Shown: positions 53,925 through 64,000, counted from the first letter of the stretch. The stretch: DNA of 64,000 nt from Nocardia brasiliensis (GCF_011801125.1 NZ_CP046171.1:496001-560000), one strand, 5' to 3'. Notes: generated by a model not told the origin, from the sequence alone. Numbers and translations: made by a program.

Positions 53925-53964
53925 ACCGCCGCCCCCGCGAATCGTGCGACGTCGGGGCGGCGGT
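53925..53964 (+). terminator. Intrinsic terminator of lsr2
   Basis: ACCGCCGCCCC pairs exactly with GGGGCGGCGGT around an 18-base loop, followed by the T-rich cttgtattt. It begins 16 bases after the lsr2 stop. Confidence 0.75.
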
Positions 53965-54141
53965 CTTGTATTTAGCGGTTGCGGCCCGTCGCTCGTTCAT
54001 AGGCAGTGGATATTGCCGCACCGCGGGGGACACGCTGTCCCACGCGGCGCGCGGCGCGATCTTGCTCGTAGTTCCAGGACGCGGCACCATGGATATCGTG
54101 CAACGGTCACTGGCGGTAGGGAGAGGCGAGGTATCGGCGCA

Positions 54142-54765
54142 GTGACTGGATTCGTCGGATCATTTTTGCGTTTCCAAGACGACACGGGCCGCCAGCAGGA
54201 GTTCATGCTGACCCCCGAGCGCGAACGCGTCACGATCGGCCGCTCCCCGCAGGCCGACCTGGCCCTGTCCTGGGACGCGGAGGTGTCCCGGTTGCACGCC
54301 GCGATCGAATATCTCGGCGCCCAGTGGACCATCGTGGACGACGGCCTTTCGCGCAACGGCACTTTCGTCAACGGCGACCGACTGGTCGGCAGGCGCAGGC
54401 TGATGGCGGGCGACGTGATCCGGGTCGGCACCTCCCGGGTGTCGTTCCACGATTTCGGCGGTGTCGCCGACGACATCACCCGGACCTCGACCGGTTCCAC
54501 CCCGACCACCAGTCAGCTCACCGATACCCAGCGCTCGGTGCTGATCGCACTGTGCCGGCCCTACAAGAACGGCGCCGCCTTCGCCACGCCCGCCTCGAAT
54601 CAGCAGATCGCCGAGGAGCTGTTCCTCAGCGTCGACGCGATCAAGACCCATCTGCGGGTGCTGTTCGGCAAATTCGGGGTGGAAGACCTGCCGCAGAACG
54701 CGAAGCGGGTCCGCCTGGCGTTTCTGGCGATTCAGAGCGGTCTGATCTCCGACCGCGACCTGTGA
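54142..54765 (+). CDS. FHA domain fused to a helix-turn-helix C-terminus
   Basis: 207 residues. The forkhead-associated domain occupies residues 1-105 (VTIGRSPQADLALSWDAEVSRLHAAIEY, GLSRNGTFVNGDRL), with the phosphothreonine-binding Arg, Ser and Asn conserved. After a Thr/Ser linker, residues 130-207 form a LuxR-like helix-turn-helix (LTDTQRSVLIALCRPY, ASNQQIAEELFLSVDAIKTHLRVLFGKFG). It would bind a phospho-Thr peptide, from a Ser/Thr kinase target, and DNA, making it a candidate transcriptional effector of kinase signalling. GTG 54142 follows gagaggcgagg. Confidence 0.85.
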   Translation: MTGFVGSFLRFQDDTGRQQEFMLTPERERVTIGRSPQADLALSWDAEVSRLHAAIEYLGAQWTIVDDGLSRNGTFVNGDRLVGRRRLMAGDVIRVGTSRVSFHDFGGVADDITRTSTGSTPTTSQLTDTQRSVLIALCRPYKNGAAFATPASNQQIAEELFLSVDAIKTHLRVLFGKFGVEDLPQNAKRVRLAFLAIQSGLISDRDL

Positions 54766-54894
54766 GCCTCCCGTAGACGATTGATTGGTCAGCCGAGCGT
54801 CTCGACCATGGAAAGCCCTTGACGAACCGGCTTGACTGAAAACCATGAACCGAGGCGATGAGGGCGTCGGTCAGGGTTTCGCACTGGAGGAAAA

Positions 54895-55485
54895 ATGACC
54901 GCCACACGTCTGTTCGCCTTGGTGGTGGCCACGCTGGCCACCGGCCTGATCGCCGGCCTGTTCTACGGCTACGCGAACTCGGTGATGCCCGCGCTGAACC
55001 GCGCCGACGACCGCACGATGATCGATGTGATGCAGAAGATCAACGTGGTCATCATCAACCCGGTCTTCATGATCGGTTTCCTCGGCACCGTCGGCTTCTC
55101 GATCCTGGCGGCGCTGCTGCACCTGGGCAGAGAGCAGCGCGCCGTGCTGGTCTGGGTCGGTATCGGCTTGGTGCTCAACGTGATCGCGTTCGCGGTCACC
55201 TCCGGTCTGAACGTGCCATTGAACGACCAGCTCGCCGCAGCGGGTGACGTCGGCCAGATCGCCGACCTGGCCGCGGTCCGTGCCGATTTCGAAGCCGTCT
55301 GGGTCCGTTGCAACATCGTCCGCGCGGTGCTGCACACACTGGCCTTCCTGGCGCTCTGCGGCGCGCTGTTCGTCGCGGGCATCCAGCACGGCAAGGCGAC
55401 CGCCGCGGTGGGCGCGGTGGCGACCGCCGCGCAGCCCGCGCCCGCGCAGTTCCCCGGCCACCCGGGCCTCGCGGCCCACCGCTAG
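54895..55485 (+). CDS. DUF1772 membrane protein
   Basis: 196 residues with four membrane helices (about 5-25, 50-75, 82-105, 145-165). The pattern AGLFYGYANSVMPALNRADDRTMIDVMQKIN and late WVRCNIVRAVLHTLAFL fit DUF1772, a family that includes anthrone oxygenase-like proteins. The activity of bacterial members is mostly unknown. GAGGAAA precedes ATG 54895. It is 129 bases from the FHA gene and has a hairpin after it. Confidence 0.8.
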   Translation: MTATRLFALVVATLATGLIAGLFYGYANSVMPALNRADDRTMIDVMQKINVVIINPVFMIGFLGTVGFSILAALLHLGREQRAVLVWVGIGLVLNVIAFAVTSGLNVPLNDQLAAAGDVGQIADLAAVRADFEAVWVRCNIVRAVLHTLAFLALCGALFVAGIQHGKATAAVGAVATAAQPAPAQFPGHPGLAAHR

Positions 55486-55513
55486 TCCGCGGCCAACCGC
55501 CGCAACGAATTCG

Positions 55514-55563
55514 ACGACCCCGTCATCCGCGCGACCTCGGGTCGGCCCGGGTGACGGGGTCGT
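55514..55563 (+). terminator. Stem-loop after the DUF1772 gene
   Basis: ACGACCCCGTCA pairs exactly with TGACGGGGTCGT across a 26-base loop that itself folds (cgacctcgggtcg). There is no T-tract, so it is a candidate terminator. Confidence 0.45.
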
Positions 55564-55972
55564 TGCCGTACCGCGAATGGTTCGGCGGCAACGGCTTTGC
55601 GCGCCGGATCCATCGTTTCGCCAGAAGGGTGGAGCGGGCGATCTCGCCCGCGACGTCCTCGGCGGACGCGGCGGCACCGACCGGTCGCGTCCCACGCCAA
55701 TTCGCCGCACGAGCTCGGGGCGAGCTGAACGGCGTACTGCGCCAGCGGGTCTCGGCTCGTCGCCGGCTCCGGCTGTCTGAATCGCACCATCCCTGCCTGC
55801 GCGAACGCCGTGCCGCAATCGAACGTCGGCGCCGAGCGATCGCCGTCGCCACGGAACTTTACCGGCGTTGCGGCGGCCTGACCGCAAGGATTCCGGTGGC
55901 GGCGGTGCTGGGTGGCCCGGCCGCCCGAAACTTTCCCGAGTCGGCCCGACTCAGACACTTCTGCGGTAATTT

Positions 55973-55988
55973 CTGGAACGCGTTCTAG
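55973..55988 (+). promoter_or_regulatory. Palindrome resembling a KstR operator
   Basis: CTGGAACGCGTTCTAG contains the perfect palindrome GAACGCGTTC and fits the TnnAACnnGTTnnA pattern I know for KstR, the TetR-type cholesterol regulator. It ends 14 bases before the lipase start and overlaps the probable promoter. Confidence 0.45.
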
Positions 55989-56002
55989 TATTGGAGGCCA
56001 TC

Positions 56003-56941
56003 GTGCGGCATGTTCCCGGCTTTTCGTTACTCATCGTCCTGCTCGCCGCGCTGTGCGCGGTCACCGCGAGCCCCGCCCGCGCCGACTATCCGGTCGATTA
56101 CAACTTTTTCGCGGGGATTCCGAACGAGCTGCTGAATCCCGGCGGTTCGCTACCGGGTAGCAATGACTGGTCCTGTCGCCCGAGCGCCGCCCATCCCAAC
56201 CCCGTCGTGCTGGCGCACGGCACCGGCGGTGGCGCGCAGACGAATTGGGGCGTGTACGCCCCGCTGCTGGCCAATCAGGGCTACTGCGTGTACGCGCTGA
56301 CCTACGGGGCCTACGACCTGCCGTGGCCGATCTCCGCCGTCGGCGGGATGCGGCCGATCGAACAGAGCGGAGCGCAGTTGGCCGCCTTCGTCGATCGGGT
56401 GCTCGCCGCGACCGGCGCGCAGCGGGTCGACCTCATCGGGCACTCGCAGGGCAACCTCGTCGGCAACTACTACATCAAACGTCTCGGCGGTGCGGCCACG
56501 GTAGACAAGATGGTCGCCATCGCGCCGCCGTGGCTCGGCACGAACCTGCTCGCCGCCGGGGACATCGCGGCCTTCAGCAAGCGCCTTGGCGCGGGTCCGG
56601 CATTCGACGCCGTTGCCGGATCCCTGTGCCAGGCTTGCCGGCAGGTGCTGCACGGCTCGGACTTCCTGCTCGCGTTGAACGCCGACGGCGTCTACGACCC
56701 GAATGTCACCTACGTCAACATCGCGTCCAGCCTCGACGAGCTCGTCGTGCCGTACACCGTCGGACTGGTACCCGCGCCGAACGCCACGAATATCGTGGTG
56801 CAGGAAGGTTGTTCGCAGGACCTCTCCGAGCACGCGGGCATCGCGGGCAGCCCGCGCGCCGCGGCGTACGTGCTGAACGCGCTCGACCCGGCGCACCCCG
56901 TGCCGGTGCCGTGCGAGTTCATCCCGCCGTTCACCGGCTAG
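56003..56941 (+). CDS. Secreted class 2-type lipase (alpha/beta hydrolase)
   Basis: 312 residues. A signal peptide (SLLIVLLAALCAVTASPARA, cleavage before DYP at about 29) precedes an alpha/beta hydrolase: PVVLAHGTGGG (oxyanion), nucleophile Ser in LIGHSQGNLVGNYYIKRLGG, and a late His (DLSEHAGI). Cys pairs near the middle (LCQACRQ) may form disulfides. It probably hydrolyses triacylglycerols or other esters outside the cell. GTG 56003 has TTGGAGG upstream and begins the signal peptide. The KstR-like palindrome suggests sterol or lipid control. Confidence 0.88.
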   Translation: MRHVPGFSLLIVLLAALCAVTASPARADYPVDYNFFAGIPNELLNPGGSLPGSNDWSCRPSAAHPNPVVLAHGTGGGAQTNWGVYAPLLANQGYCVYALTYGAYDLPWPISAVGGMRPIEQSGAQLAAFVDRVLAATGAQRVDLIGHSQGNLVGNYYIKRLGGAATVDKMVAIAPPWLGTNLLAAGDIAAFSKRLGAGPAFDAVAGSLCQACRQVLHGSDFLLALNADGVYDPNVTYVNIASSLDELVVPYTVGLVPAPNATNIVVQEGCSQDLSEHAGIAGSPRAAAYVLNALDPAHPVPVPCEFIPPFTG

Positions 56942-57026
56942 CCGCGGACTCGGCGGTCGGGTCGAGGCGGTGGGTGCCCATCGCGTCCGTTGGTTGCCCC
57001 GCACGGGTGCGGTAGCCTGACCGGAC

Positions 57027-57074
57027 ATGTCCATGCCTGGCCGCCGAGTTCGGGAGTTTCCTTGCGGCGCATAG
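57027..57074 (+). CDS. Small leaderless ORF before the ImmA/IrrE gene
   Basis: ATG 57027 follows TAGCCT (57013-57018) by eight bases and encodes MSMPGRRVREFPCGA. It overlaps a possible TTG start (57062) of the metalloprotease, so it may be a translated leader coupling translation to that gene. It is supported only by spacing. Confidence 0.3.
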   Translation: MSMPGRRVREFPCGA

Positions 57075-57088
57075 GGTTCGCAGGTGGG

Positions 57089-57589
57089 ATGAGGTTTCGG
57101 CCGCGTCGTGACCCGCACGCCGACGCGGTGCGCGAGCTGTTCGCGACGCTCACCGTGCCGCAGCCGTGGCGGCTGGCGGATTTCGTCGGGCAGATCGCGG
57201 CGCGGACCGGAACGCGCATACAGCTGGTGCCGCTGCGCGGCGTCGCCGCCGAAGACCTGCCGTGCGGGCTGCTGCTGGAGCGCGCCGAGGACGTGGTGAT
57301 CGCCTACGACGCAACCATTTCCGACTATCACGGCGACCACATCGTGCTGCACGAGATCGGTCACCTGCTGCTCGGGCACCGCGACGGCAGGCCGAGCGGC
57401 GCACAGCACGCGAACATCCGGACGCTGTTTCCGAGCGTCGACCCGGCAACGGTGGTGCGGGTGCTCGCGCGCAGCGACTACGACGACGGCGCCGAACGTC
57501 AGGCGGAATTGTTCGCGTCGTTGATCATGTCCGAGGCCAGGTCGGCGCCCGCGGGCTCGCGGTTTCGCCGCGAACTGTTCGGCGAATGA
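57089..57589 (+). CDS. ImmA/IrrE-type zinc metallopeptidase
   Basis: 166 residues from ATG 57089 with His88-Glu89-Ile-Gly-His92 (VLHEIGHLLLGH) and a downstream acidic segment (DDGAERQAELFASLIM) typical of COG2856 proteases. Members cleave XRE-type repressors to derepress mobile elements or stress genes. No XRE gene is adjacent. TTG 57062 is an alternative start. It overlaps the next gene by four bases (ATGA), forming a fixed pair. Confidence 0.82.
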   Translation: MRFRPRRDPHADAVRELFATLTVPQPWRLADFVGQIAARTGTRIQLVPLRGVAAEDLPCGLLLERAEDVVIAYDATISDYHGDHIVLHEIGHLLLGHRDGRPSGAQHANIRTLFPSVDPATVVRVLARSDYDDGAERQAELFASLIMSEARSAPAGSRFRRELFGE

Positions 57590-58767
57590 CCGACATGACA
57601 TCGTCGTGGCCCACGGTGATCTCCGCGCCGCTGGTGTGCGGTATCTGGGTGCTGTGGGGTATCCGGATGGTCGGTTTCCACGCGACCGTCTACGCCCGTC
57701 GGGCGAATCTGTTGCTCGCGGGTCTCGCGGTCGCCGCGACCCTGCGCGAGCCGACGTGGCAGGGCTGGGTATACACGCTCTCCGGTGGATGCCTGTCGGT
57801 GGCCACGCAGTTCCAGCTCGCGATGGCCGTCATGATCGCGGTGGCGGGTGTGAACGTGCTCACGCTGCGCGCCGTGCTCGGCCGCGCGACCTCGCCCTAC
57901 CTGGTGGTCGGCCTCGGGCTGAGCTGTGCGGTGACGACCATGATCAGCGGTGCGCACGCGCGGGCGGCCGGGGTGATGATCGAACAGGACGTCGGCTGGG
58001 GCGCGGTCGGTTACTGGGCGTCGTTGCTCCCGCTGACCTGGTGGATGGCGGTGCTGCTCGTCGAGGTGTGCCTGGTCGAGCTGCGCGGCCGTACCGACCC
58101 CCGTGACCTGGCATTGCTCGGGGCGGGACTGGTCTTTCTGGTGATCCTGTTCGCCGGGTTCACCTGTGCGCCCATCGCCGCCGTGTATCAGATCGCGGGC
58201 AGGCATACGGTTTTCGCGCGGATTCAGCAGGTCATCGACCGGGATGTGCTGCTGTGGCAGGCGGTGCTGTTCGCGGTGCTCGTCGCGATACCGGTGCTGC
58301 TGCGCGCGGCCGAATGGCTCGAACTCGACAATCACTCGCGCTCGCGCAAGCGGCTGCTCCCGCTGTGGGCCGACCTCACCGCGACCTGCCCGGAGGTGGT
58401 CTACACCGGTCCGGTGATCGGCAGCCGCCGTAGCCGGTTCCTGCTGCATCGAACCGTCATCGAGATCCGCGATTCGGTCAGGATTCTCGCCGGGTACGAC
58501 GTGCCGCAGGAGCAGGCACACCGTGCGGTCGTCGCGGGTCTCGACCCTACGATGGTCTCGGCGGTGCGCCTCGCGCGCGCGTGCCGGGCGCGCCGTACTG
58601 GTGTAACGCGGTGCGGCCGGGGTATGTCGATGATCGCGTCGACAGGAGGCGTCGACGCTGAGATCGCCGAGTTGACCGCGCTCGCCGAGTGCTGGGCCCG
58701 CGCCCAGATCATCGCGGCCCGCTCGGAAGCCGTTGGGCAGTCCGGGATGTCCGAGTGCGGGACGTGA
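57586..58767 (+). CDS. MAB_1171c/DUF6545-type membrane protein
   Basis: 393 residues. About six to seven membrane helices (residues 10-245) are followed by a cytoplasmic domain (LWADLTATCPEVVY, FLLHRTVIEIRDSVRILAGYDVP) that recalls the DUF6545 family, often called MAB_1171c-type putative transporter. From memory, it commonly follows an ImmA/IrrE protease gene in actinobacteria, as here. A signalling role, with the protease cutting a repressor in response to the membrane partner, is inferred. No substrate is known. Confidence 0.72.
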   Translation: MTDMTSSWPTVISAPLVCGIWVLWGIRMVGFHATVYARRANLLLAGLAVAATLREPTWQGWVYTLSGGCLSVATQFQLAMAVMIAVAGVNVLTLRAVLGRATSPYLVVGLGLSCAVTTMISGAHARAAGVMIEQDVGWGAVGYWASLLPLTWWMAVLLVEVCLVELRGRTDPRDLALLGAGLVFLVILFAGFTCAPIAAVYQIAGRHTVFARIQQVIDRDVLLWQAVLFAVLVAIPVLLRAAEWLELDNHSRSRKRLLPLWADLTATCPEVVYTGPVIGSRRSRFLLHRTVIEIRDSVRILAGYDVPQEQAHRAVVAGLDPTMVSAVRLARACRARRTGVTRCGRGMSMIASTGGVDAEIAELTALAECWARAQIIAARSEAVGQSGMSECGT

Positions 58768-58769
58768 TC

Positions 58770-58787
58770 TGTTCGCTGAGGGCAAAA
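58770..58787 (+). promoter_or_regulatory. ClgR-like operator upstream of clpC1
   Basis: TGTTCGCTGAGGGCAAAA fits 16 of 18 positions of the corynebacterial ClgR consensus WNNWCGCYNANRGCGWWS as I remember it. ClgR activates clp genes, so the location 224 bases before the clpC1 start is plausible. Confidence 0.5.
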
Positions 58788-58855
58788 CCTTGAGGGAAAC
58801 GAATCATGCAACGCTCACGTTATGAGTGAATGACCGTGCTGACGCTGGTCGCCAA

Positions 58856-58920
58856 TAGGGTGGACTGGCGGCGGCAGTATCCCCCGGCAACTAGAGTGGA
58901 GTCGGGGGCCACGACCCCCG
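58856..58920 (+). promoter_or_regulatory. clpC1 promoter elements and 5' UTR hairpin
   Basis: Two -10-like hexamers, TAGGGT (58856-58861) and TAGAGT (58892-58897), lie upstream of a stem-loop CGGGGG, ccacga, CCCCCG (58903-58920) that would be near the 5' end of an mRNA starting at about 58904. The remaining leader to the ATG is about 90 bases, with GAGGGAG as ribosome binding site. Confidence 0.45.
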
Positions 58921-59010
58921 GGCTTCATGGCAGGCTGACGCCCACGGTTGTTACACAGCACACTGCGGCGTCTGTTGCCAGAATGTCGGAAGCAGGAGAG
59001 TGAGGGAGCG

Positions 59011-61566
<2,556 letters not shown>

Positions 61567-61575
61567 GAACAACCG

Positions 61576-61609
61576 AAAGGCCCGCCTTCCGCAGGGAGGC
61601 GGGCCTTTT
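61576..61609 (+). terminator. Intrinsic terminator of clpC1
   Basis: AAAGGCCCGCCT, a nine-base loop, and AGGCGGGCCTTT followed by TTCG. A classic hairpin with U-tract ten bases after the clpC1 stop. Confidence 0.85.
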
Positions 61610-61639
61610 CGCGTCTCGGGCAAGCAGATCGGCGCGGCG

Positions 61640-62431
61640 CTAGGCCGACCAGTGCGCGAGCACCGGTGCGAAGGCGTCCGCGAGCTCACCGGGCACGATC
61701 ACCTCATCGATGCCGTACTTTTCCCTGCGGCGCTCCAGCGTGTCGATGGCGGCGGCCGGGTCGGCGTCGAGCACACCCGCCGCACCCGCCGCGCGCAACG
61801 CGTCGGCGGTGTGGCCGAGACGGGTGCTGGTCCAGTAGGGGAGTCGGTCGCCGATGCCGATCAGTTGGTGGCTGAAGGCAATCGGGCGGTCGGTGTGGTC
61901 GCCGACGATGCGGACCATGTCGGCGAGCTCGGGCTCGGTGACCTGAGGTCCCGCCGCGAGCAGAATGCGGTCGGCGAATTCCGCTGCGGCGGCTAGCATT
62001 CGGGGCCCGCTGGCGGCGACGGTGACCGCAGGCGCCGGATCGACCGCGGCACGGACCGCGGCCACGGTGTCGGCCAGCTGCGCCCGCCGGGCGGCCGCCG
62101 AACCCCAAGGCATGCCGAGCCGTTCGGCCTCGGCCTGCGCGCCGGGGCGGCCGGAGCCGATGCCGAGCTCGAAGCGTCCGTCCGAAAGCAGTTGCAGCGT
62201 CGCGGTTTCCCGGATGGTAGCGGCGGCGTTGCGCAGCGGCCCGGCGAGCACGTTCGGGCGCAGCCGGACGGTATCGGTGACGGCGGCCGCGGCGGCCAGT
62301 GCCGGGAACGGCGACGGTGTGTCGAGGGTGTCCGGCAGCAGGATCGTCGCGTAGCCCTGCCGCTCGGCGGCCTGGACGGAGCGGACCCACTCGGCGCCGG
62401 AGCGGGGGACGAGGACGATGGCGAATGTCAT
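61640..62431 (-). CDS. LLM-class F420/FMN-dependent oxidoreductase
   Basis: 263 residues of the luciferase-like monooxygenase fold: MTFAIVLVPRSGAEWVRSVQAAERQGYATILLPDTL, RLRPNVLAGPLRNAAATIRETATLQLLSDGRFELGIGSGRPGAQAEAERLG (the flavin/F420 phosphate region). The C-terminal DPAAAIDTLERRREKYGIDEVIVPGELADAFAPVLAHW is typical of TIGR-class F420 enzymes. Length is shorter than classical LLM enzymes (about 330). Cofactor identity, F420 or FMN, is inferred. ATG 62431 lacks a strong ribosome binding site. Confidence 0.85.
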   Translation of the reverse strand: MTFAIVLVPRSGAEWVRSVQAAERQGYATILLPDTLDTPSPFPALAAAAAVTDTVRLRPNVLAGPLRNAAATIRETATLQLLSDGRFELGIGSGRPGAQAEAERLGMPWGSAAARRAQLADTVAAVRAAVDPAPAVTVAASGPRMLAAAAEFADRILLAAGPQVTEPELADMVRIVGDHTDRPIAFSHQLIGIGDRLPYWTSTRLGHTADALRAAGAAGVLDADPAAAIDTLERRREKYGIDEVIVPGELADAFAPVLAHWSA

Positions 62432-62672
62432 GGGCACCAGCCTGCGCCGGGAGACCATACCGTGACATCGGCCGCGCGTAGCCGGTCGATATACGCCTGC
62501 GCGCGTACGTCGACACGGCCGATCCGGGCGCTGCCGCGGGTTTGCCACGGCGCTCGGACCCGGCTAGTACCGGCGATGCTCGAACGTTGCCGTGCGCCGC
62601 CGCGGCCGCACTCCGCCGCGCCAGATCGGCGTACGTTGGAGAGGGTTCGATACACCGACCGCGGGGGTGCCT

Positions 62673-63314
62673 ATGACAAATCCAGATCTGACCCTGATCG
62701 CCGTACTGCTGGACCGTTCCGGTTCGATGCAGTCGATCAAAACCGATACCGAGGGCGGGTTCGCGGCGTTCCTCGAGCAGCAGCGCACGGTCCCGAAGAC
62801 GATCGAGGTGACCCTGGCGCAGTTCGACACCGAGTACGAGTGCGTCTACGCGAACAAGCCGCTCGCCGAGGTCCCGCCGCTGCACCTGCAACCGCGCGGC
62901 ATGACCGCCCTCTACGACGCGGTCGGCAAGCTGGTCACCGATATCGGCACCGAGCTGGCCCGGCGCCCGGAGGACGCACGGCCGGGCACGGTGATCGTGG
63001 TCGTGCTCACCGACGGCCACGAGAACTCCAGCCGGGAATGGTCGCACGCGGCGGTGAAGTCGCTGATTGTGCAGCAGCGCGAGGTATACAGCTGGGAGTT
63101 CCTGTTCCTCGGCGCCAATATGGACGCCGTCGAGATCGGCACCGGCATGGGCTTCGACCCCGGCTCTTCCATCACCTATGCGGCTGCGCCCCAGGGTGTT
63201 TCGGCCGTCTTCCGGTCCGCGTCGCGCTACTCCGCGCGGCTGCAGAGCGCGCCGGGCGCGGCCAGGAGCGGGTTCACCGACGCGGAGCGCCAGGAGGCGA
63301 ACCCGGGCAACTGA
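62673..63314 (+). CDS. VWA domain protein
   Basis: 213 residues. The metal-ion-dependent adhesion site is Asp14-x-Ser16-x-Ser18 (LLDRSGSMQSI), with Thr in PRGMTALYDAV and Asp in VVLTDGHENSS. The last 45 residues are Ala/Ser/Arg-rich. VWA proteins bind protein ligands through the metal; no AAA partner is adjacent. The layout (MIDAS at the extreme N-terminus, short C-terminus) recalls tellurite-resistance TerY-type proteins, but this is uncertain. ATG 62673 is preceded by gcgggggt. Confidence 0.85.
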   Translation: MTNPDLTLIAVLLDRSGSMQSIKTDTEGGFAAFLEQQRTVPKTIEVTLAQFDTEYECVYANKPLAEVPPLHLQPRGMTALYDAVGKLVTDIGTELARRPEDARPGTVIVVVLTDGHENSSREWSHAAVKSLIVQQREVYSWEFLFLGANMDAVEIGTGMGFDPGSSITYAAAPQGVSAVFRSASRYSARLQSAPGAARSGFTDAERQEANPGN

Positions 63315-63319
63315 GCGGC

Positions 63320-63982
63320 CTACTGCCAGCCCGGCCGCACCAGCCCGGATTCGTAGGCCATGACCACCAATTGGGTGCGGTCGCGGGCACCGAGCTTCAT
63401 CAGGATCCGGCTGACGTGCGTGCGCGCGGTGGCGGGGCTCATGAACAGCCGCGCACCGATCTCGGCGTTGGTGAGCCCCTCCGCGACCAGCACCATCACC
63501 TCGCGCTCGCGCTCGGTGAGTTCGGAAAGCGTCGCGGGCGGTGGGGTTTTCGCGTGCGCGGAGAACTCGGCGATCAGCCGCCGGGTGACCCCGGGCGAGA
63601 GCAGCGCGTCCCCGGCCGCGACCACCCGCACCGCGCGGACCAGGTCGGCCGGTTCGGTGTGCTTCACCAGGAACCCGGTCGCGCCCGCGCGCATCGCCTC
63701 GAAGACATACTCGTCGAGCTCGAAGGTGGTCAGCACCACCACCCGCACCGCGGCGAGCTGCGGGTCCTCGGCGATCATGCGGGTCGCGGCGAGGCCGTCC
63801 AGGATCGGCATCCTGATGTCCATCAGCACCACGTCGGGGGTGAGGCTGCGGGTCATCCGCACGGCCTGTTCGCCGTTGTCCGCCTCGCCGACCACCTCGA
63901 TCCCGTCCTGGGCGGCGAGCAGCGCGACGAAACCGCCGCGCACCAGCGCTTGATCGTCGGCGACCAGGACCCGGATGCTCAT
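63320..63982 (-). CDS. NarL/LuxR-type response regulator
   Basis: 220 residues: receiver domain (Asp9/Asp10, phosphoacceptor Asp55 in VVLMDIRMP, VVLTT, FLVKHTE) and a LuxR helix-turn-helix (LTEREREVMVLVAEGLTNAEIGARLFMSPATARTHVSRILMKLGARDRTQLV). ATG 63982 probably overlaps the stop of an upstream sensor kinase gene (ATGA), only 22 bases of which are in the window. The stop is six bases from the VWA gene, in opposite orientation. Confidence 0.93.
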   Translation of the reverse strand: MSIRVLVADDQALVRGGFVALLAAQDGIEVVGEADNGEQAVRMTRSLTPDVVLMDIRMPILDGLAATRMIAEDPQLAAVRVVVLTTFELDEYVFEAMRAGATGFLVKHTEPADLVRAVRVVAAGDALLSPGVTRRLIAEFSAHAKTPPPATLSELTEREREVMVLVAEGLTNAEIGARLFMSPATARTHVSRILMKLGARDRTQLVVMAYESGLVRPGWQ

Positions 63983-64000
63983 GATCGCGCCTCGCCCGCG
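63979..64000 (-). CDS. Presumed sensor kinase C-terminus, partial
   Basis: Reading the minus strand from the window edge gives AGEARS and a TGA that overlaps the response-regulator ATG by four bases. The frame and ATGA junction are what a histidine kinase-regulator pair would show, but six residues cannot identify the protein. Confidence 0.3.

Larger units (their letters stand above)
55486..56002. other. 517-base region without a supported gene
   Basis: ORFs exist in several frames on both strands, but their products are Arg/Ala-rich with no recognisable domain and no good start. A stem-loop follows the DUF1772 gene, and a palindrome lies just before the lipase. A decayed gene cannot be excluded. 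Confidence 0.4.

Noticed and set aside
55482..55958. 158-codon minus-strand ORF between the DUF1772 gene and the lipase
   Set aside because: No domain, no ribosome binding site, and Arg/Pro-rich composition like shadow frames elsewhere.

Overview
The window is 64 kb of high-GC actinobacterial chromosome, most likely Nocardia or a close relative in the Mycobacteriales. The genus is an inference. The evidence is gene order plus lineage-typical families: ppa, dacB, a DUF2342 zinc protease, tilS and hpt, then ftsH, folE, folP, folB, folK, DUF3180, a DUF6779-like protein, a DUF2520 protein, panC, panD, coaX, lysS, lsr2 and clpC1. This is the order known from Mycobacterium tuberculosis (Rv3628 down to Rv3596c). 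A SAM-IV riboswitch, Lsr2, an AfsR-like regulator and many leaderless starts fit the same group. No tRNA, rRNA, CRISPR array, insertion sequence or prophage was found.

Layout. 1-5.1 kb (minus): an M1 aminopeptidase fragment, a Pls/PosA-type single-module peptide synthetase whose adenylation code reads like a lysine-type code, and a LysE-type exporter. 5.2-6.7 kb: a SAM-IV riboswitch in front of a class V aminotransferase. 6.8-13.6 kb: flavin reductase, YbaK-type deacylase, a shortened OHCU-decarboxylase-like protein, a dienoyl-CoA-isomerase-like crotonase, a MarR/MFS efflux pair with a nested palindromic operator, and a two-component system. 13.7-19.9 kb: two secreted serine hydrolases and a 1016-residue AfsR/SARP-NB-ARC-TPR regulator. 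19.9-24.9 kb: conserved housekeeping block 1 (ppa, dacB, DUF2342, tilS, hpt).

24.9-39.7 kb is an accessory block between hpt and ftsH. It holds a cyclase-family hydrolase coupled to two tandem membrane Ser/Thr kinases of planctomycete-like architecture, one of which has lost key catalytic residues. Next come an amidase, a LysR regulator, an SDR/aldehyde-dehydrogenase pair with a divergent PucR/CdaR-type regulator, and DUF2277, DUF1266 and SHOCT-like proteins.

39.9-61.6 kb is housekeeping block 2: FtsH, the folate operon, the pantothenate/CoA genes, LysS, Lsr2 and ClpC1. It is interrupted by three interesting insertions. The first is a cysteine dioxygenase-rhodanese operon preceded by a leaderless Cys-Cys leader peptide and a four-segment set of alternative hairpins. 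The second is an FHA-HTH protein with a DUF1772 membrane protein. The third is a secreted lipase with a KstR-like palindrome, followed by an ImmA/IrrE protease-MAB_1171c-type membrane pair. A ClgR-like site lies upstream of clpC1. The right end has an LLM-class oxidoreductase, a VWA protein and a NarL-type response regulator.

The most promising signals are the cysteine leader/attenuator (50.45-50.57 kb), the kinase/degenerate-kinase pair (25.6-30.6 kb) and the Pls-like synthetase with its coupled peptidase.
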